Source: GCA-2770975 sp050248915 (GTDB lineage Bacteria; Cyanobacteriota; Sericytochromatia; UBA7694). From it: 64,000 bases of DNA. The notes beneath the pieces are model-generated. The model was not told the DNA's origin. It saw nothing but the letters and a program-made list of their open reading frames with translations, and made no database searches. Positions 53,101-62,783 of the stretch are shown here, piece by piece; the stretch's first letter is position 1, and every line of letters starts with the position of its first letter. The stretch is from positions 1 through 64,000 of the forward strand of contig JBFWRL010000004.1 in NCBI GenBank assembly GCA_050248915.1. Reading direction: 5' to 3'. The position numbers were made by a program, and so were the translations under genes.

Positions 53101-53181
53101 GGGGTAGCCGCATTAGCGGAGGCTTGACCACTGAAAATGGATATGCCAGGATAAGCATAATTAAAACAGAGGTGAATGGCT

Positions 53182-53709
53182 ATGGGTTATGGCATCATGG
53201 CTTATCGGGTGAGTCTCAGCCGCTTAAAATCACGCTTTGGGGTTAGCGTCAGCTCTAAAAAAAGCAGTATTCGCAAAAAATGTTTTCCGATTGGCCGGCG
53301 CATCGATGACATGGGTTCTGACGATGCTCCCCGTTTGATGCAGGTGGTGGAAGAGTTGCTCGCAGCCAAAGTCGAACACCCCGAATATGCCTATCTCTAT
53401 TGGTATGCCCTCAAGGGGTTTATTGAGGATTTGGGTGCGCCCATGTCCAATTCGGCCTGGTATCCGGCTGAGGCCGATCTGTTTTATGAACTGCCTGAAT
53501 TTAAACTCTATGATATCGATGCGCCGATGGCATTGCCCCGCCCCGACGATTTTCCTGTGGTGTTTGTCTTGCGGGCCGAGCAGAACACGCAGGCGTTGGT
53601 TGAAAAAATGCACTCTAACATTAAAGAACCCGAACAATTACAAGAGGTTCTTAATTGGTTGCAAAGCGCTCAGCGCTATAAGCAGGATTTGGTCTTGTAT
53701 TATCATTGA
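53182..53709 (+). CDS. Small cytoplasmic protein of unknown function
   Basis: 175 aa. It begins MGYGIMAYRVSLSRLKSRFG, then a helical middle (RLMQVVEELLAAKVEHPEYAY), a loop with SAWYPAEADLFYELPEF, and a C-terminal helix (ALVEKMHSNIKEPEQLQEVLNWL). This order recalls small DUF7691-type proteins often found near toxin or defence genes, but that is memory, not a test. GAGGT lies eight bases before ATG 53182. Confidence 0.65.
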   Translation: MGYGIMAYRVSLSRLKSRFGVSVSSKKSSIRKKCFPIGRRIDDMGSDDAPRLMQVVEELLAAKVEHPEYAYLYWYALKGFIEDLGAPMSNSAWYPAEADLFYELPEFKLYDIDAPMALPRPDDFPVVFVLRAEQNTQALVEKMHSNIKEPEQLQEVLNWLQSAQRYKQDLVLYYH

Positions 53710-53724
53710 AGCTGTGGCGGGGCT

Positions 53725-54024
53725 TTAGGGGGTTGTGCGGGTTTGTACTTCTTGCACCAGCCGTTCTCCCAGCTTGAGGGTGGCCAACTCTAAATCATAA
53801 TGGCTTTGCAGATTCAACCAGGATTGGGGATTTACCTCAAAATAGCGCCCCAGTCGCAAGGCCGTATCTGCAGTAATAGCCCGCTTGCCATGCACAATTT
53901 CATTGATGCGTCGCGGAGGCACCCCGAGCGCCTTGGCCAGGGCATATTGGCTTAACTCTAAAGGTTTCATAAATTCTTCCAGCAGGATTTCGCCAGGGTG
54001 AATGGGAGGGATATCTCGGTTCAT
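53725..54024 (-). CDS. higA: HigA antitoxin
   Basis: 99 aa. It begins MNRDIPPIHPGEILLEEFMKPL, the HigA/VapI signature, with an XRE helix-turn-helix (SQYALAKALGVPPRRINEIVHGKR). It binds HigB and represses the operon. ATG 54024 has GAGGAG seven bases upstream, 10 nt after higB; the longer frame to 54069 would overlap higB. Toxin-first order is usual for HigBA. Confidence 0.93.
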   Translation of the reverse strand: MNRDIPPIHPGEILLEEFMKPLELSQYALAKALGVPPRRINEIVHGKRAITADTALRLGRYFEVNPQSWLNLQSHYDLELATLKLGERLVQEVQTRTTP

Positions 54025-54034
54025 GGGCTTCTCC

Positions 54035-54316
54035 TCAATGATAATCCACAATTTCGACAGCGTCAGCATGACCCGCTATCCAAACAAAACAAATGCGCCA
54101 TTGATCGTTGATTCGAATACTGTATTGGCCTTTGCGATTGCCTTTCAAGGCTTCCAGTTTATTGCCTGGGGGCACCTTTAAAAAATCCAGATCGACCGCT
54201 GCATGGATTTGCAGCAATTTACGTAGCGCAATGCGATGCAGACTGGGAGGCAATCTACGCGGGGTTTTGCCGTGAAATAGCTGTTCTGTTTCTTTGTTGG
54301 CAAAGCTTTTGATCAT
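54035..54316 (-). CDS. higB: HigB toxin (RelE-like mRNA interferase)
   Basis: 93 aa, RelE/ParE fold. IKSFANKETEQLFHGK at the start, RRLPPSLHRIALRKLLQIHAA in the middle, GQYSIRINDQWRICFVW at the active-site strand with Arg and Trp, and VEIVDYH at the end: the HigB pattern. It cleaves ribosome-bound mRNA when free of HigA. Confidence 0.93.
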   Translation of the reverse strand: MIKSFANKETEQLFHGKTPRRLPPSLHRIALRKLLQIHAAVDLDFLKVPPGNKLEALKGNRKGQYSIRINDQWRICFVWIAGHADAVEIVDYH

Positions 54317-54342
54317 GCTTTGATATTAACGCAATGCAATAA

Positions 54343-54357
54343 TAACGTCAATCGTTA
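54343..54357. promoter_or_regulatory. Candidate HigA operator
   Basis: Inverted repeat TAACG-TCAAT-CGTTA, 27 bp upstream of higB. ATTAACG at 54325-54331 is a further half-site. Position and size fit autoregulation by HigA. Confidence 0.45.
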
Positions 54358-54366
54358 ATAGTTGCT

Positions 54367-54423
54367 GTGGCGAGTATTTGTAAGTACCCAGGGCTGAGTG
54401 CCGAAGAGGTGATGGGGCTTTAG
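54367..54423 (+). pseudogene. Remnant of an Rpn-like nuclease gene (3' end only)
   Basis: Reads VASICKYPGLSAEEVMGL then stop, matching the last 18 residues of the intact nuclease ending at 63635 with two changes. Nothing of the rest of the gene is visible upstream. Its TAG overlaps the TAA of the convergent lipoprotein pseudogene. Confidence 0.75.
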
Positions 54424-57419
54424 GGCTGTTGCGGGCAAGGCTTTTGAGCTGCTGTGCTGAAAGAGGCATTGGCAGGCAGCATATTGCAGGCATAGGTGGT
54501 CTGTTCGATGCGGTTGCTGGGAATATTGGCTGAGCGCGCTTCAATCCAGCCCCCTTTTAAGGCCTGGTTGGGGATATTTACAAACATATTTTGAATCTCT
54601 ACCCCATCACTGTCGATTTTGGACTCTAAAAAGACAGGCTTTTGTTTGATTTCTTTGCCCACTTCTGAGCGGGGCTGAAAGATAATTTCTGTCTTGGATG
54701 GAGCAAAACCTGTACCTGTGAGGTCGAGTTGGGGAGCGGCTTTGTCGGTGGTGATATCTTGGCCGTCTTTCTCTTTGGGCCATTCAGCCGAGAACAGTTT
54801 GGGGCCGAGGAATACTTCGAGATTCATTGTGAACATCTCTTTGTGCTGAGAAAGCCAAGTATCGTATTCCCATAATGTATTAAAAACAGAAAGAACAGCT
54901 GAGCGAACAGGTTGCGTTTGTCCAAATGAGGTCATCATTAAGTAGCCAGCTTTATTTGTTGAAAAATCACTGCTGATATAAGGTTTTCTTCTTTTAAGGC
55001 CAGATTCAGTGACTTCTTTGACGGCCTCTCCTTCGAGATTATTCACTCCCACCATCCCTGGAATCAAAAATTCACGCACCTTACGAAACTCACCATTAAT
55101 GGTTTGACTTAATTTTGGACCTGGAGAAACGGCTCTCACATATAGGTTCCGAGGTTCTCTGATATTTTTATCTGCTTGCAAAAGCAGATATACCGCAGAA
55201 AGAGGCTCTGTGCCTGAACTAGAAACGCTTAATGGTGTTGCAACTGAATGACTGGCTTTGACGATATGGGTTTTGTGATAGCCAATGTGCGGAAGTGTAA
55301 TATCTGGAAACAAACTTACATTTTTATGAATGATTGCATCTGTCGCGAATTTGATAAAATAATCAGCTAAATGGTCTCTCTGGGATGAATTGTTTTTTTG
55401 TTTTAAAACTGCATTTAATGCAGCAGTAGAACGTAAGGTGTCTTTGATTTGCTTTTTTTGGTTTAAGCCATATTCTTGAACTACATCAGCAATTATTGAC
55501 GCTCCCCCGTAATGATTAAATAGATGAGTTCAAAAGGGTACCGTTAAATAAGGGCTTCGAGCCCTTCCTGCTATTCTTTTGAGATACATGCTTTCAGTTA
55601 ATTGGTTTAAAATATCAAATCTTTCTGCATATTCATATAAAACGGGTACAGTTTTTCCCAAACCTAACTCTGTTGAGTTTAGTTCTGTGGCAACGGTGCC
55701 CATTAATGCTGCTGTGCCTTCAATTAACCAGCCATCAAGAGCTGAATTTATTTCGTCTTCGGGTGTGTTTGTATAAGCTTGTTGAAATACATGAAATAAT
55801 TCATGCATTGCTGTTTCAGAACGTACTTGTCCCCAATAATCTGGTTTGAGTAGACCTCCTAAGGTACCTTGAGTAATATTTAATTGAATAGCAGAGCCCT
55901 TATATGTAGTTTCTTCATACAATTCATAAGCAACACCATTAGCAGAGCTAGGAACATTTAAATTTGTTGTAAGTAAATTTTGAAAGCGGTTAACAAGAAA
56001 TACAGGGATTTTCGGGTTTTTAAACCCACGATCAAGATAAGGCGGAGGTTTTTTTTACTTCAATTCAAGATATTGAATATAGGCTTTTTCTAGGTATTCT
56101 TTTGCATTTTTTAGAGCCTCCGGACAGGCTACTCCATGGTTGTCGCTAATAAAAAAATATTTTGAAGAATCATCAAACTGAGATTTTTGGGGTGGTGTAC
56201 AATTCGAATTTTGATTTTGGATTTGGAAAGGAAGGGTTATGTTATTTTCATTATTTAGGAATTGATCCATTTCCTTTGATGTATAGGCTATCTCGCGAGA
56301 GAAAAAACCAAATTTCTGTACCCAAAGCGGGAAATTATGGTGAGTAATATCGCTAAAATTTTCCACATCAGGTCTTTTTGCTAAGAGAGGGTAATATCCC
56401 CAAGATAAAGAATTAAATACATTCATACTTGACGTATCCCAAATGGTTGGTGCACTAAATTTTTGGAAATAATTATAAATGGGTAAATTGAGACGTGCTA
56501 TTTGATTAAGCGTCATCCCCATCGGTTCAATTTTCACGATGGGTGCAGCAAAAACCCACCCTGGAGCACAATCATCAGGATCGTTGGGATTGGTACAATT
56601 TTGTTTGCGAGAAGCTACCTCTTTCTGCTGGCGCATAACCACCACTGTCGGCGCACTTAAGGCCCCCGCAGGCAAATCCAGCTTGGCCACCCCCTGCAAC
56701 TCCACAGTCCCCCCGGCTGGCCCAATCTGCTTGATCCCCGGCGGATACGCCGCCTGCTGATTCGTCGTCCACCAGGCCATCTGAAACTCTTTCACTGTAT
56801 CGGTCTTAAACTTAAGCACTAGATTCTGCCCATCGGGGTTGTACCAATCGCTCGGCACAGGCACAGGCCGCACACCCAACAAAAACCAGCGGTTGAGGTC
56901 AATGGGCTTGCCTTGTTTGGAGCTGAGGGTGTCTTTGACATAATACAGCTCATCGCTCACTTCTAAGCTGCTATTGGGTTTCCACTGGCCTTGCAGGTGC
57001 AGCAAAGCCTCGTAGCTGTGCTGCGGCAGGCGAATGGTGGCTTGCCCATCGCTGGCATCGCCATCGAGAATTTCCAGCTTCTTGCCAGTCCCCGCTTCGA
57101 GCACGAGTTGAAACGCACCGTTTTCGGGAATCTTGACCTGCTGCTTGCCGTTTTTGGCCTGGGTCATAAAACGCACGACAAAGATCTGGGGCAGATTAAA
57201 GCTCTGCACAGCAAAGCCTTCCTCTGTGGGCTTTTCGGCAAGGGCCTGCTCCAGCGCGGCATTGAGCTGGGCATTTTTATCGGCGGGCAGGTTTTGCGCC
57301 AAGGGTGTGGTTTTCACCCTATTGGGAAAGGTCACCTTTTCAGGCGGCTTTTGGCCTGTGTGTCCAACGATGAGTAAGCTAAGTAAAAGGATAGAAAATA
57401 AGGTTCTGTATTTCTTCAT
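54420..57419 (-). pseudogene. ZU5/HExxH metallopeptidase-like protein with two in-frame stops
   Basis: About 1000 codons in one unbroken reverse frame except TAA at 56057-56055 and TGA at 55532-55530; I translated both gaps and found no other stop or shift. Part 1: signal peptide without lipobox, KPPEKVTFPNRV, and a ZU5 domain (GPAGGTVELQGVAKLDLPAGAL). Part 2: gluzincin-type HELFH (55805-55791) with WLIEGTAALMG as the likely third-ligand Glu. Part 3: beta-rich C-terminus. It is a paralogue of the intact 1080-aa lipoprotein. ATG 57419 is 5 nt after the AbiEii TGA. Either a pseudogene or a gene needing stop readthrough. Confidence 0.8.
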
Positions 57420-57424
57420 TCTGT

Positions 57425-58405
57425 TCAACTTTGGGTGAGTGAGTCAAATGCTTGTAAACGCATTTTGAGCATGTGCAGACTTTCTCGGATGGCGGTAATG
57501 TCTGGCAAATCGCCGTAAACCAAAGGACGAAAACTACTTTGATAGGTTTGGTTCAACTGCTTCCAAAGAATGTCTGTATCACTGAAAATCAGGGCATGGA
57601 CCAAAGGTGCTTGATTCCATTCCCCCTGAAATTCCCGGCTGTCGGCATCGTCTTTTTGTGCGTCTTGCAAGGTCTCAAAAAACCGCCCACTGTTTACAAA
57701 TTCTCTCAGCGGTTGATGATTCATTAAAATATGTAAATCATAGGTATGACGAATCTTGTTTTGAAGTTGCGCAATGGGGTCGGCATGGTAAGAGGCACGG
57801 GCCAGTGCCAAGACTTTTTCTACCAGTGTTCGCTCTGGGTGTAATACCAGAATAGAAAAGGGTTCAAGCCCATATTGACTGATCAAGGCTTCTTGGTTTT
57901 GAGCCGCGAAGAAGTCGGCTATCATTGTGTTGATTGGGGTGGGCTGATAGGGGGACGGATTGCCGAAGGCATTTAACTCTAAAACAAGAAATGCGCTGAT
58001 CTGGCTCTGCGGTGCGGGGGCTAACTCTAAAACAGGATAAAGATGGGCCGTTCGGCGAAAGCGAGACCACTTTTTGGTGATGCCTTCCAGCTTGAGTTCG
58101 CTTAAATGGCGTGTGATTTCTTTGGAAACCTTGTCTATTCTGCTTTTGATCTGATTCCCGGTTAAACCTTCCGCCAGCAAAGCCAGATCAACATCCTCTG
58201 AAAATCGCTGGATCAGGCCAAACGCTTTGGAGAGAGAGGTTCCTCCTTTAAAGACAAATCGCTCATGATAGGGGGATTCTCCCAGCTTTTTTAAGACGGT
58301 TGTAAGCCAATAATCTTTTTCGACCCAGGTATCAGGCATTCCCAAATGAACTGCAGCAGCACGAATACTGGCTTTAAAGAGTGGTGGATTCTCATGTAAA
58401 TTCAT
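57425..58405 (-). CDS. abiEii: AbiEii-type nucleotidyltransferase toxin
   Basis: 326 aa. Polymerase-beta-like motif FVFKGGTSLSKAFGLIQRFSEDVDLAL (GGT 54-56, SEDVD 69-73), the hallmark of the AbiEii/MenT toxins, with VEKVLALARA and a helical C-terminus. Such toxins transfer nucleotides to tRNA or other targets and act in type IV toxin-antitoxin and phage-exclusion systems. Its ATG overlaps the antitoxin's stop (ATGA). Confidence 0.9.
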   Translation of the reverse strand: MNLHENPPLFKASIRAAAVHLGMPDTWVEKDYWLTTVLKKLGESPYHERFVFKGGTSLSKAFGLIQRFSEDVDLALLAEGLTGNQIKSRIDKVSKEITRHLSELKLEGITKKWSRFRRTAHLYPVLELAPAPQSQISAFLVLELNAFGNPSPYQPTPINTMIADFFAAQNQEALISQYGLEPFSILVLHPERTLVEKVLALARASYHADPIAQLQNKIRHTYDLHILMNHQPLREFVNSGRFFETLQDAQKDDADSREFQGEWNQAPLVHALIFSDTDILWKQLNQTYQSSFRPLVYGDLPDITAIRESLHMLKMRLQAFDSLTQS

Positions 58406-59130
58406 CGAATATACCAGTTGCGGTAGTTTGGAAAAGTGTCTTTGTCTATTTTGAGGCGATAACGACTGCTGGGATTGAGGGTTTGCGCCAAAGTCTGGGC
58501 CAGTCTCTTTTTTCCCAGACTTTCCAAAACCAAACCCACAAAGGCCCGGCAGGAGGGGGGATAATTCAGGGCCAGTTGGGCAAGCTCATCTTGCTGATCC
58601 CGTTTGAGTTCTTTAATGCGCAAGCGCAATAAAACAGAAGATTTTTCTGGGGTGGTGGCAGGGATGTTATCCATTTCCCGAATGGCATCCAGAATTTGCA
58701 AGAGATAGGTGTCTTGGACGGCTGTTTTGACATAACTGGGAATAAAGCGAATGGTGGTAGCCCCAGAAACAATCGGCATTCGACGCGGCTTGTCAGAGGC
58801 GATGACATACTCGGTGGAGACCTGTGTGGTGAGGCCCATTTGGGTATAGGCTGGCAGCCCGGTTAAATAGGCAATGCTGTCTTTGTACAGAAGTAGCAAT
58901 TTATCCAGGAGGCCGCGTGTTGTGGGTGGGAGTTCGCCAAAAGGGCTTTGTTCAGGTTTGTAATACAAACCCTTGGTAATGCGTTGCAAACCACCTGCTC
59001 GGTAAAGTTCGCTCAGGGCCTTTTCCAAGGCAATTTTTTTTGCCAGAGGCAGTTTAAAATCCTCCAGAGATAGCAGCGCGCCCGCCGCTGTATTTTGCAC
59101 CTGTGTTTTTACCCACTTATTTACATTCAT
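58402..59130 (-). CDS. AbiEi/DUF6088-type antitoxin
   Basis: 242 aa from ATG 59130 (a frame reaches 59196). N-terminal winged helix (AGALLSLEDFKLPLAKKIAL, then RITKGLYYKPEQSPFG), then the transcriptional-regulator-like C-terminal domain (DSIAYLTGLPAYTQMGLTTQ, then TTIRFIPSY). It matches antitoxins that pair with AbiEii toxins and autorepress. Order antitoxin then toxin with a 4-nt overlap is typical. Confidence 0.85.
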   Translation of the reverse strand: MNVNKWVKTQVQNTAAGALLSLEDFKLPLAKKIALEKALSELYRAGGLQRITKGLYYKPEQSPFGELPPTTRGLLDKLLLLYKDSIAYLTGLPAYTQMGLTTQVSTEYVIASDKPRRMPIVSGATTIRFIPSYVKTAVQDTYLLQILDAIREMDNIPATTPEKSSVLLRLRIKELKRDQQDELAQLALNYPPSCRAFVGLVLESLGKKRLAQTLAQTLNPSSRYRLKIDKDTFPNYRNWYIR

Positions 59131-59218
59131 TTTGAATTGGCCTAAATTGTTTTCTGACTTGGGTTTTATTGTAATCAAGTGGACGATATAAATCAAGTTT
59201 TTTTATGAAAAACCTGAT

Positions 59219-59396
59219 TATTTTGAACTCAAGACCTTTATGCGTGGCGGGAAAGAATGACAAGATGCCCTGCGTCTGGGTTTGCAGCAATGAGCGGGTA
59301 GTAATTTGCTGAACGAATACCTTAGCCGATGGCCTGCCTGTGGCGAGTATTTGCAAGTATACAGGGCTGAGCGCTGAAGAGGTGGCGGGGCTTTAG
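59219..59396 (+). pseudogene. Remnant of an Rpn-like nuclease gene with internal deletion
   Basis: The DNA aligns by eye with 63262-63370 of the intact nuclease (TTTTGA..., then GTAGTAATTTGC and GAACGAATACCTT), then jumps about 190 bp to the final segment encoding PVASICKYTGLSAEEVAGL. Frameshifts and stops are present. Its TAG overlaps the TAA of the convergent 1080-aa lipoprotein. Confidence 0.82.
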
Positions 59397-62300
59397 TGGT
59401 TTTTGCAATTCCCTGCGCTGGTAATGCGGTAATCAGCTCCTTTGGGTATCATATTGCAAACCAGTTCGATTTTTTCTTTGTATTCACTCTCTAAATTCCC
59501 TGATTTTGCATAGATATAACTTTCCTCCTCTGGGGCTGCGTCATCAGGTACTTTCACAATAATTTCCTGTTCTTGCTCAATACTGACAGGTTGGGCTAAG
59601 TTGCTGACACTGTGTGCTTTTACAGCAATATCCGGCAAATTTGCTAAACGATGTTTGAAATAAACAACCGTATCTGTTAAAGAGAATCCTGAACCCCATA
59701 GTGCGAGCATTTTATTTTCGGTTACTCCATCTGATTCAGTAAAAGCTCTTTTGCCCCAAATGGTGGGCGAAACAAAGGCTTTGAATTGAAACGAGATGGT
59801 TTTTTTGTCTGAATTGGTTGTGATATAGGGATTGGTGATACTTAAAATCAGGCGTACACGGTGGGGTTCAGCAGGATTGTTTTGGGTGGGCCTGTCTTCC
59901 TGGGGAATGGGAATGCCCAAGATATAAACACTTCGCGGAAGAACCCCTTTAATACTGGGGTTTCGTGATTCTGTAGGTACATTTATACGTTTTTCAAATT
60001 TGAGAGGCTCGGCCACAATTTTGGGATCAGAAAGCCATTTTACTTTGGCCAAAAGGGGTTTTTCATCCTTCCAGTTGTCCAGGGGCTTCGGATTTTTGAG
60101 TACTAAGACTCGTGTTCCTTTGGCGATAAAATCTTCTGCTTGTTCATCTGTCAAACCCTCTGCGGAGGCTCTGTCGAGGTAGATATATGCCATATAGGGG
60201 TCTTTAAACTTTTTTGGGTCTTTGTCTGATAGTTTTTGAGTTACCAGTGGAAACTCCACATAGCGATGTGCCATTTGAAGGTTTTGGAGTGAGCTGTTGG
60301 TTACCATTTGAGGGTTGTTGGGGGTGTTGCGGGTTGTGACCAATATAGGGTTTGCACGGTCATTTGGTTGAGCGGGAATTGTGTAGTTCACTGTTTCGAG
60401 GTTGCCCGTATTATTGGCTATTGGTCGTATTTTAGGACGTTCTAAATATTTAAAATTTTCAGGCTTTTCAGATCCCATGCCATAATCTTTTAATGCTACT
60501 TTGGCCCCAAAATTTGGAAAAGTTGTATCAAGTTGAGCATAGTTATGGAGCGAGGAAACGGCACCCTCATTTGTAAATTCTCGTTTTTGAAGATAGTGAA
60601 CATTTATATCGTGAATTTTCTGAAAGGCTATTTGATTTGGATAAAAATTGCTAATAAGGTTTAATATAATAAGACGATAATAAGCATTTTCGCCGTCAGG
60701 TATATTTGGCTCTTGATATAGAGATGTTTGATTTAACAGATCTAAACCTTTACTCAAACTACCATGGTAAGGAATTTTTCCATATAAAAAGACAACAGGA
60801 TTTGGGTCAATTCCGTATTTTTTGTACAATTCATGATGCTTAAAGGTACTTATGCTACCCATAAACCTACCAGAACTTTCAATTAACCAAGCTCGATCTA
60901 CTGTGCTTAAAGCCCAACCCCAGGGATTGAATGCTTGGTTTGGAAGGTCAAAACTTTTTACATTTGCAACTTGAAAAGAATGATAATTTTCATGGGCAGT
61001 AGAATCTATTAAGTTGTCAATATTGGGACCTGGATCTACCCACATCTCGGCATTGCGAAACCCGTTTCCTTTTGCATAAGTGTACCCATTGGTTGCTCCT
61101 CCTGGTCCAGATGTAATTGGCTTAAGATACAGAGGGATTCCTTTGAAATCCGTACCTCCATGCCGAAAATCTTCCCACTTGGATGGCATTATTCCCCTGG
61201 CATACGGAATAAAGTCTTCACGACTATTTAGGAGAACTTCACATGCTGCATTTTTCTTTTCTTCAGAAGGAGAAACATCCCATCTTAAAATATATTGAGG
61301 TGTTAAGTCGTTGTGAGTATTGATGGGTGGGTTTGGACAAGGTTGTTCACTAACAAGAGCAATTTGAAATTCTTCTTGTTCATTATTTCCAATATAAGAA
61401 GGGGAATAAGTTCGCGGAGCTACAAGTATACGAACAAATGAAAAATGATGTATTTCATACCACTCGTGTTTGGTCATATAATGAGCTTGCTTTTTTTGGG
61501 GGGCCAGATGAAGTATTTCTGCCTGTTCCCAGAAAATGCCATTATCGGGAAACAAATAATAATGTATAGTGCTCGGCAAATATCCTTTAGCCTTTTCTAA
61601 GTCAATTTTCAAGCGTATATTTGCTGGTTTTAAGAATTGTAAGCCGCTGGGTTGGAGTTCAACAGGTGTTGCCAGATCTATTTCATCTGGACCGGGTGTA
61701 AAATCTTCATCAGGAAATTGATATACTTCATCTTTTTGTTTGATAACTATTACTTTATTCTCAGTCAAAGCCCCCGCAGGTACTTCCAATTCAGCCACCC
61801 CCGGCAGCTCCACGACCCCTCCGCCAGGCCCAATCTGCTTGATCCCCGGTGGAAAGGGAGCCTCACCGCGCTGCTTTTGCAGGAGCAGCTCAAACTCTTT
61901 GATCTGCTTGGCCTTAAACCGCAGCACAAAAGCCTGCCCATCAGGGCTGTACCAATCACTCGGCACGGGAATGGGTCGCAGCCCCAGCTTGAACCATTTA
62001 TTATCCCGCTCATCGTGGTGCCCCTTGTGCTTGCGCTCTTTGCTGAGGGTGTCTTTAACATAATAAAGCTCATCGCTGACATCTAAGCGGCTATTGTCTT
62101 TGGCCTCTTCTAAATGCACCCAGGTTTTGAGCGTGCTTGCGGGCATTTGCACCCGTGCTTCGCCATCGCGGGCATCTTTGTCTAGTAGCTCAAAGCGTGG
62201 GCCAGCTTCGAGTGTGAGCATAAATTCACCTGTTTCAGGCATGAGAATCTGGCGCTTGCCCTTGGCCTCTTTGCTTTTGAATTCAAGCACATAGGCGGCG

Positions 62301-62635
62301 TTGTTATCCTGTTCATTGTGTTTGTCATCTTTGTCTTTGTCGCTGGCTGTGCTGAAACCCGTGCCAGGGTCAACACTTGGGTTGTCTAAAAAAGCCCTGA
62401 GCAGGGCGCTCACTTCGTCTACTTCGCTGGGCTCGGGGGCCTCTAGCAAAGTGGTTGTGACCATATTGGGAAAGGTCACTTTTTCAGGTGCTTTGACTGT
62501 GCCCGTATTGGCCACGGTTTGTACCTGTGCCTGCTCAGGGCTTTTGCTGCTTTGCTGGGCCGGGGGAATCCAAGAGCAGGAAGCCAGGAGTGTTGCCAGC
62601 AGAGTCGAAGATAGGTATTTGAGAGATGCTTTCAT
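59393..62635 (-). CDS. Very large ZU5/gluzincin-like lipoprotein
   Basis: 1080 aa. The signal peptide ends in LLASC (C20). A beta-rich segment comes first, then ZU5 at about 268-345 (GPGGGVVELPGVAELEVPAGAL). A peptidase-like domain follows with HENYH (548-552) and AWLIESSGRFMG (E586), the HExxH plus Glu pattern of gluzincins. A C-terminal TIG/IPT-like domain is at about 945-1040, with the tail VCNMIPKGADYRITSAGNC. The 5' third is GC-rich, the rest AT-rich. GGAGG sits before the ATG, inside the end of a decayed upstream gene (TAAATG). Zinc protease activity is inferred, not shown. Confidence 0.85.
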   Translation of the reverse strand: MKASLKYLSSTLLATLLASCSWIPPAQQSSKSPEQAQVQTVANTGTVKAPEKVTFPNMVTTTLLEAPEPSEVDEVSALLRAFLDNPSVDPGTGFSTASDKDKDDKHNEQDNNAAYVLEFKSKEAKGKRQILMPETGEFMLTLEAGPRFELLDKDARDGEARVQMPASTLKTWVHLEEAKDNSRLDVSDELYYVKDTLSKERKHKGHHDERDNKWFKLGLRPIPVPSDWYSPDGQAFVLRFKAKQIKEFELLLQKQRGEAPFPPGIKQIGPGGGVVELPGVAELEVPAGALTENKVIVIKQKDEVYQFPDEDFTPGPDEIDLATPVELQPSGLQFLKPANIRLKIDLEKAKGYLPSTIHYYLFPDNGIFWEQAEILHLAPQKKQAHYMTKHEWYEIHHFSFVRILVAPRTYSPSYIGNNEQEEFQIALVSEQPCPNPPINTHNDLTPQYILRWDVSPSEEKKNAACEVLLNSREDFIPYARGIMPSKWEDFRHGGTDFKGIPLYLKPITSGPGGATNGYTYAKGNGFRNAEMWVDPGPNIDNLIDSTAHENYHSFQVANVKSFDLPNQAFNPWGWALSTVDRAWLIESSGRFMGSISTFKHHELYKKYGIDPNPVVFLYGKIPYHGSLSKGLDLLNQTSLYQEPNIPDGENAYYRLIILNLISNFYPNQIAFQKIHDINVHYLQKREFTNEGAVSSLHNYAQLDTTFPNFGAKVALKDYGMGSEKPENFKYLERPKIRPIANNTGNLETVNYTIPAQPNDRANPILVTTRNTPNNPQMVTNSSLQNLQMAHRYVEFPLVTQKLSDKDPKKFKDPYMAYIYLDRASAEGLTDEQAEDFIAKGTRVLVLKNPKPLDNWKDEKPLLAKVKWLSDPKIVAEPLKFEKRINVPTESRNPSIKGVLPRSVYILGIPIPQEDRPTQNNPAEPHRVRLILSITNPYITTNSDKKTISFQFKAFVSPTIWGKRAFTESDGVTENKMLALWGSGFSLTDTVVYFKHRLANLPDIAVKAHSVSNLAQPVSIEQEQEIIVKVPDDAAPEEESYIYAKSGNLESEYKEKIELVCNMIPKGADYRITSAGNCKNH

Positions 62636-62742
62636 TTAATTACCTCCTTGCGGGTAGAGGATATAGCGGCCTGTATTGGCCAGGGTGTCTTGGACCTCCA
62701 CCTCTAGCGTATGGCCTGGCAGGCGATAGGGCAAGAGGTAAA
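62636..62742 (-). pseudogene. Decayed copy of the 73-aa gene ending at 63632
   Basis: The reverse frame reads LLPYRLPGHTLEVEV, then QDTLANTGRYILYPQGGN, then TAA immediately before the lipoprotein ATG. PYRLxGHTLEVEV is shared with the 73-aa protein. No start codon or ribosome site is left, because the nuclease gene's promoter begins there on the other strand. Confidence 0.5.
62693..62735. repeat. 43-bp repeat, copy 1
   Basis: About 80 % identical to 63776-63818 in the same orientation; both encode (reverse strand) PYRLxGHTLEVEV. The two copies flank the intact nuclease gene. Confidence 0.6.
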
Positions 62743-62767
62743 TACCAATGGTCTGTATACTTTTGTA

Positions 62768-62776
62768 TGTTATAAT
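62768..62776 (+). promoter_or_regulatory. Extended -10, leaderless promoter of the Rpn-like gene
   Basis: TGTTATAAT, perfect extended -10, ending 7 nt before ATG 62784. Transcription should start at the A of the ATG. Confidence 0.6.
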
Positions 62777-62783
62777 GGACTGA

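Noticed and set aside
55530..55532. TGA as selenocysteine or a reassigned codon
   Set aside because: No downstream hairpin of SECIS type was recognised and TGA ends many other genes here, so reassignment is excluded.
57428..57428. Start of the broken lipoprotein at TTG 57428
   Set aside because: It would overlap the AbiEii stop without a ribosome site; ATG 57419 directly after that stop is more likely.
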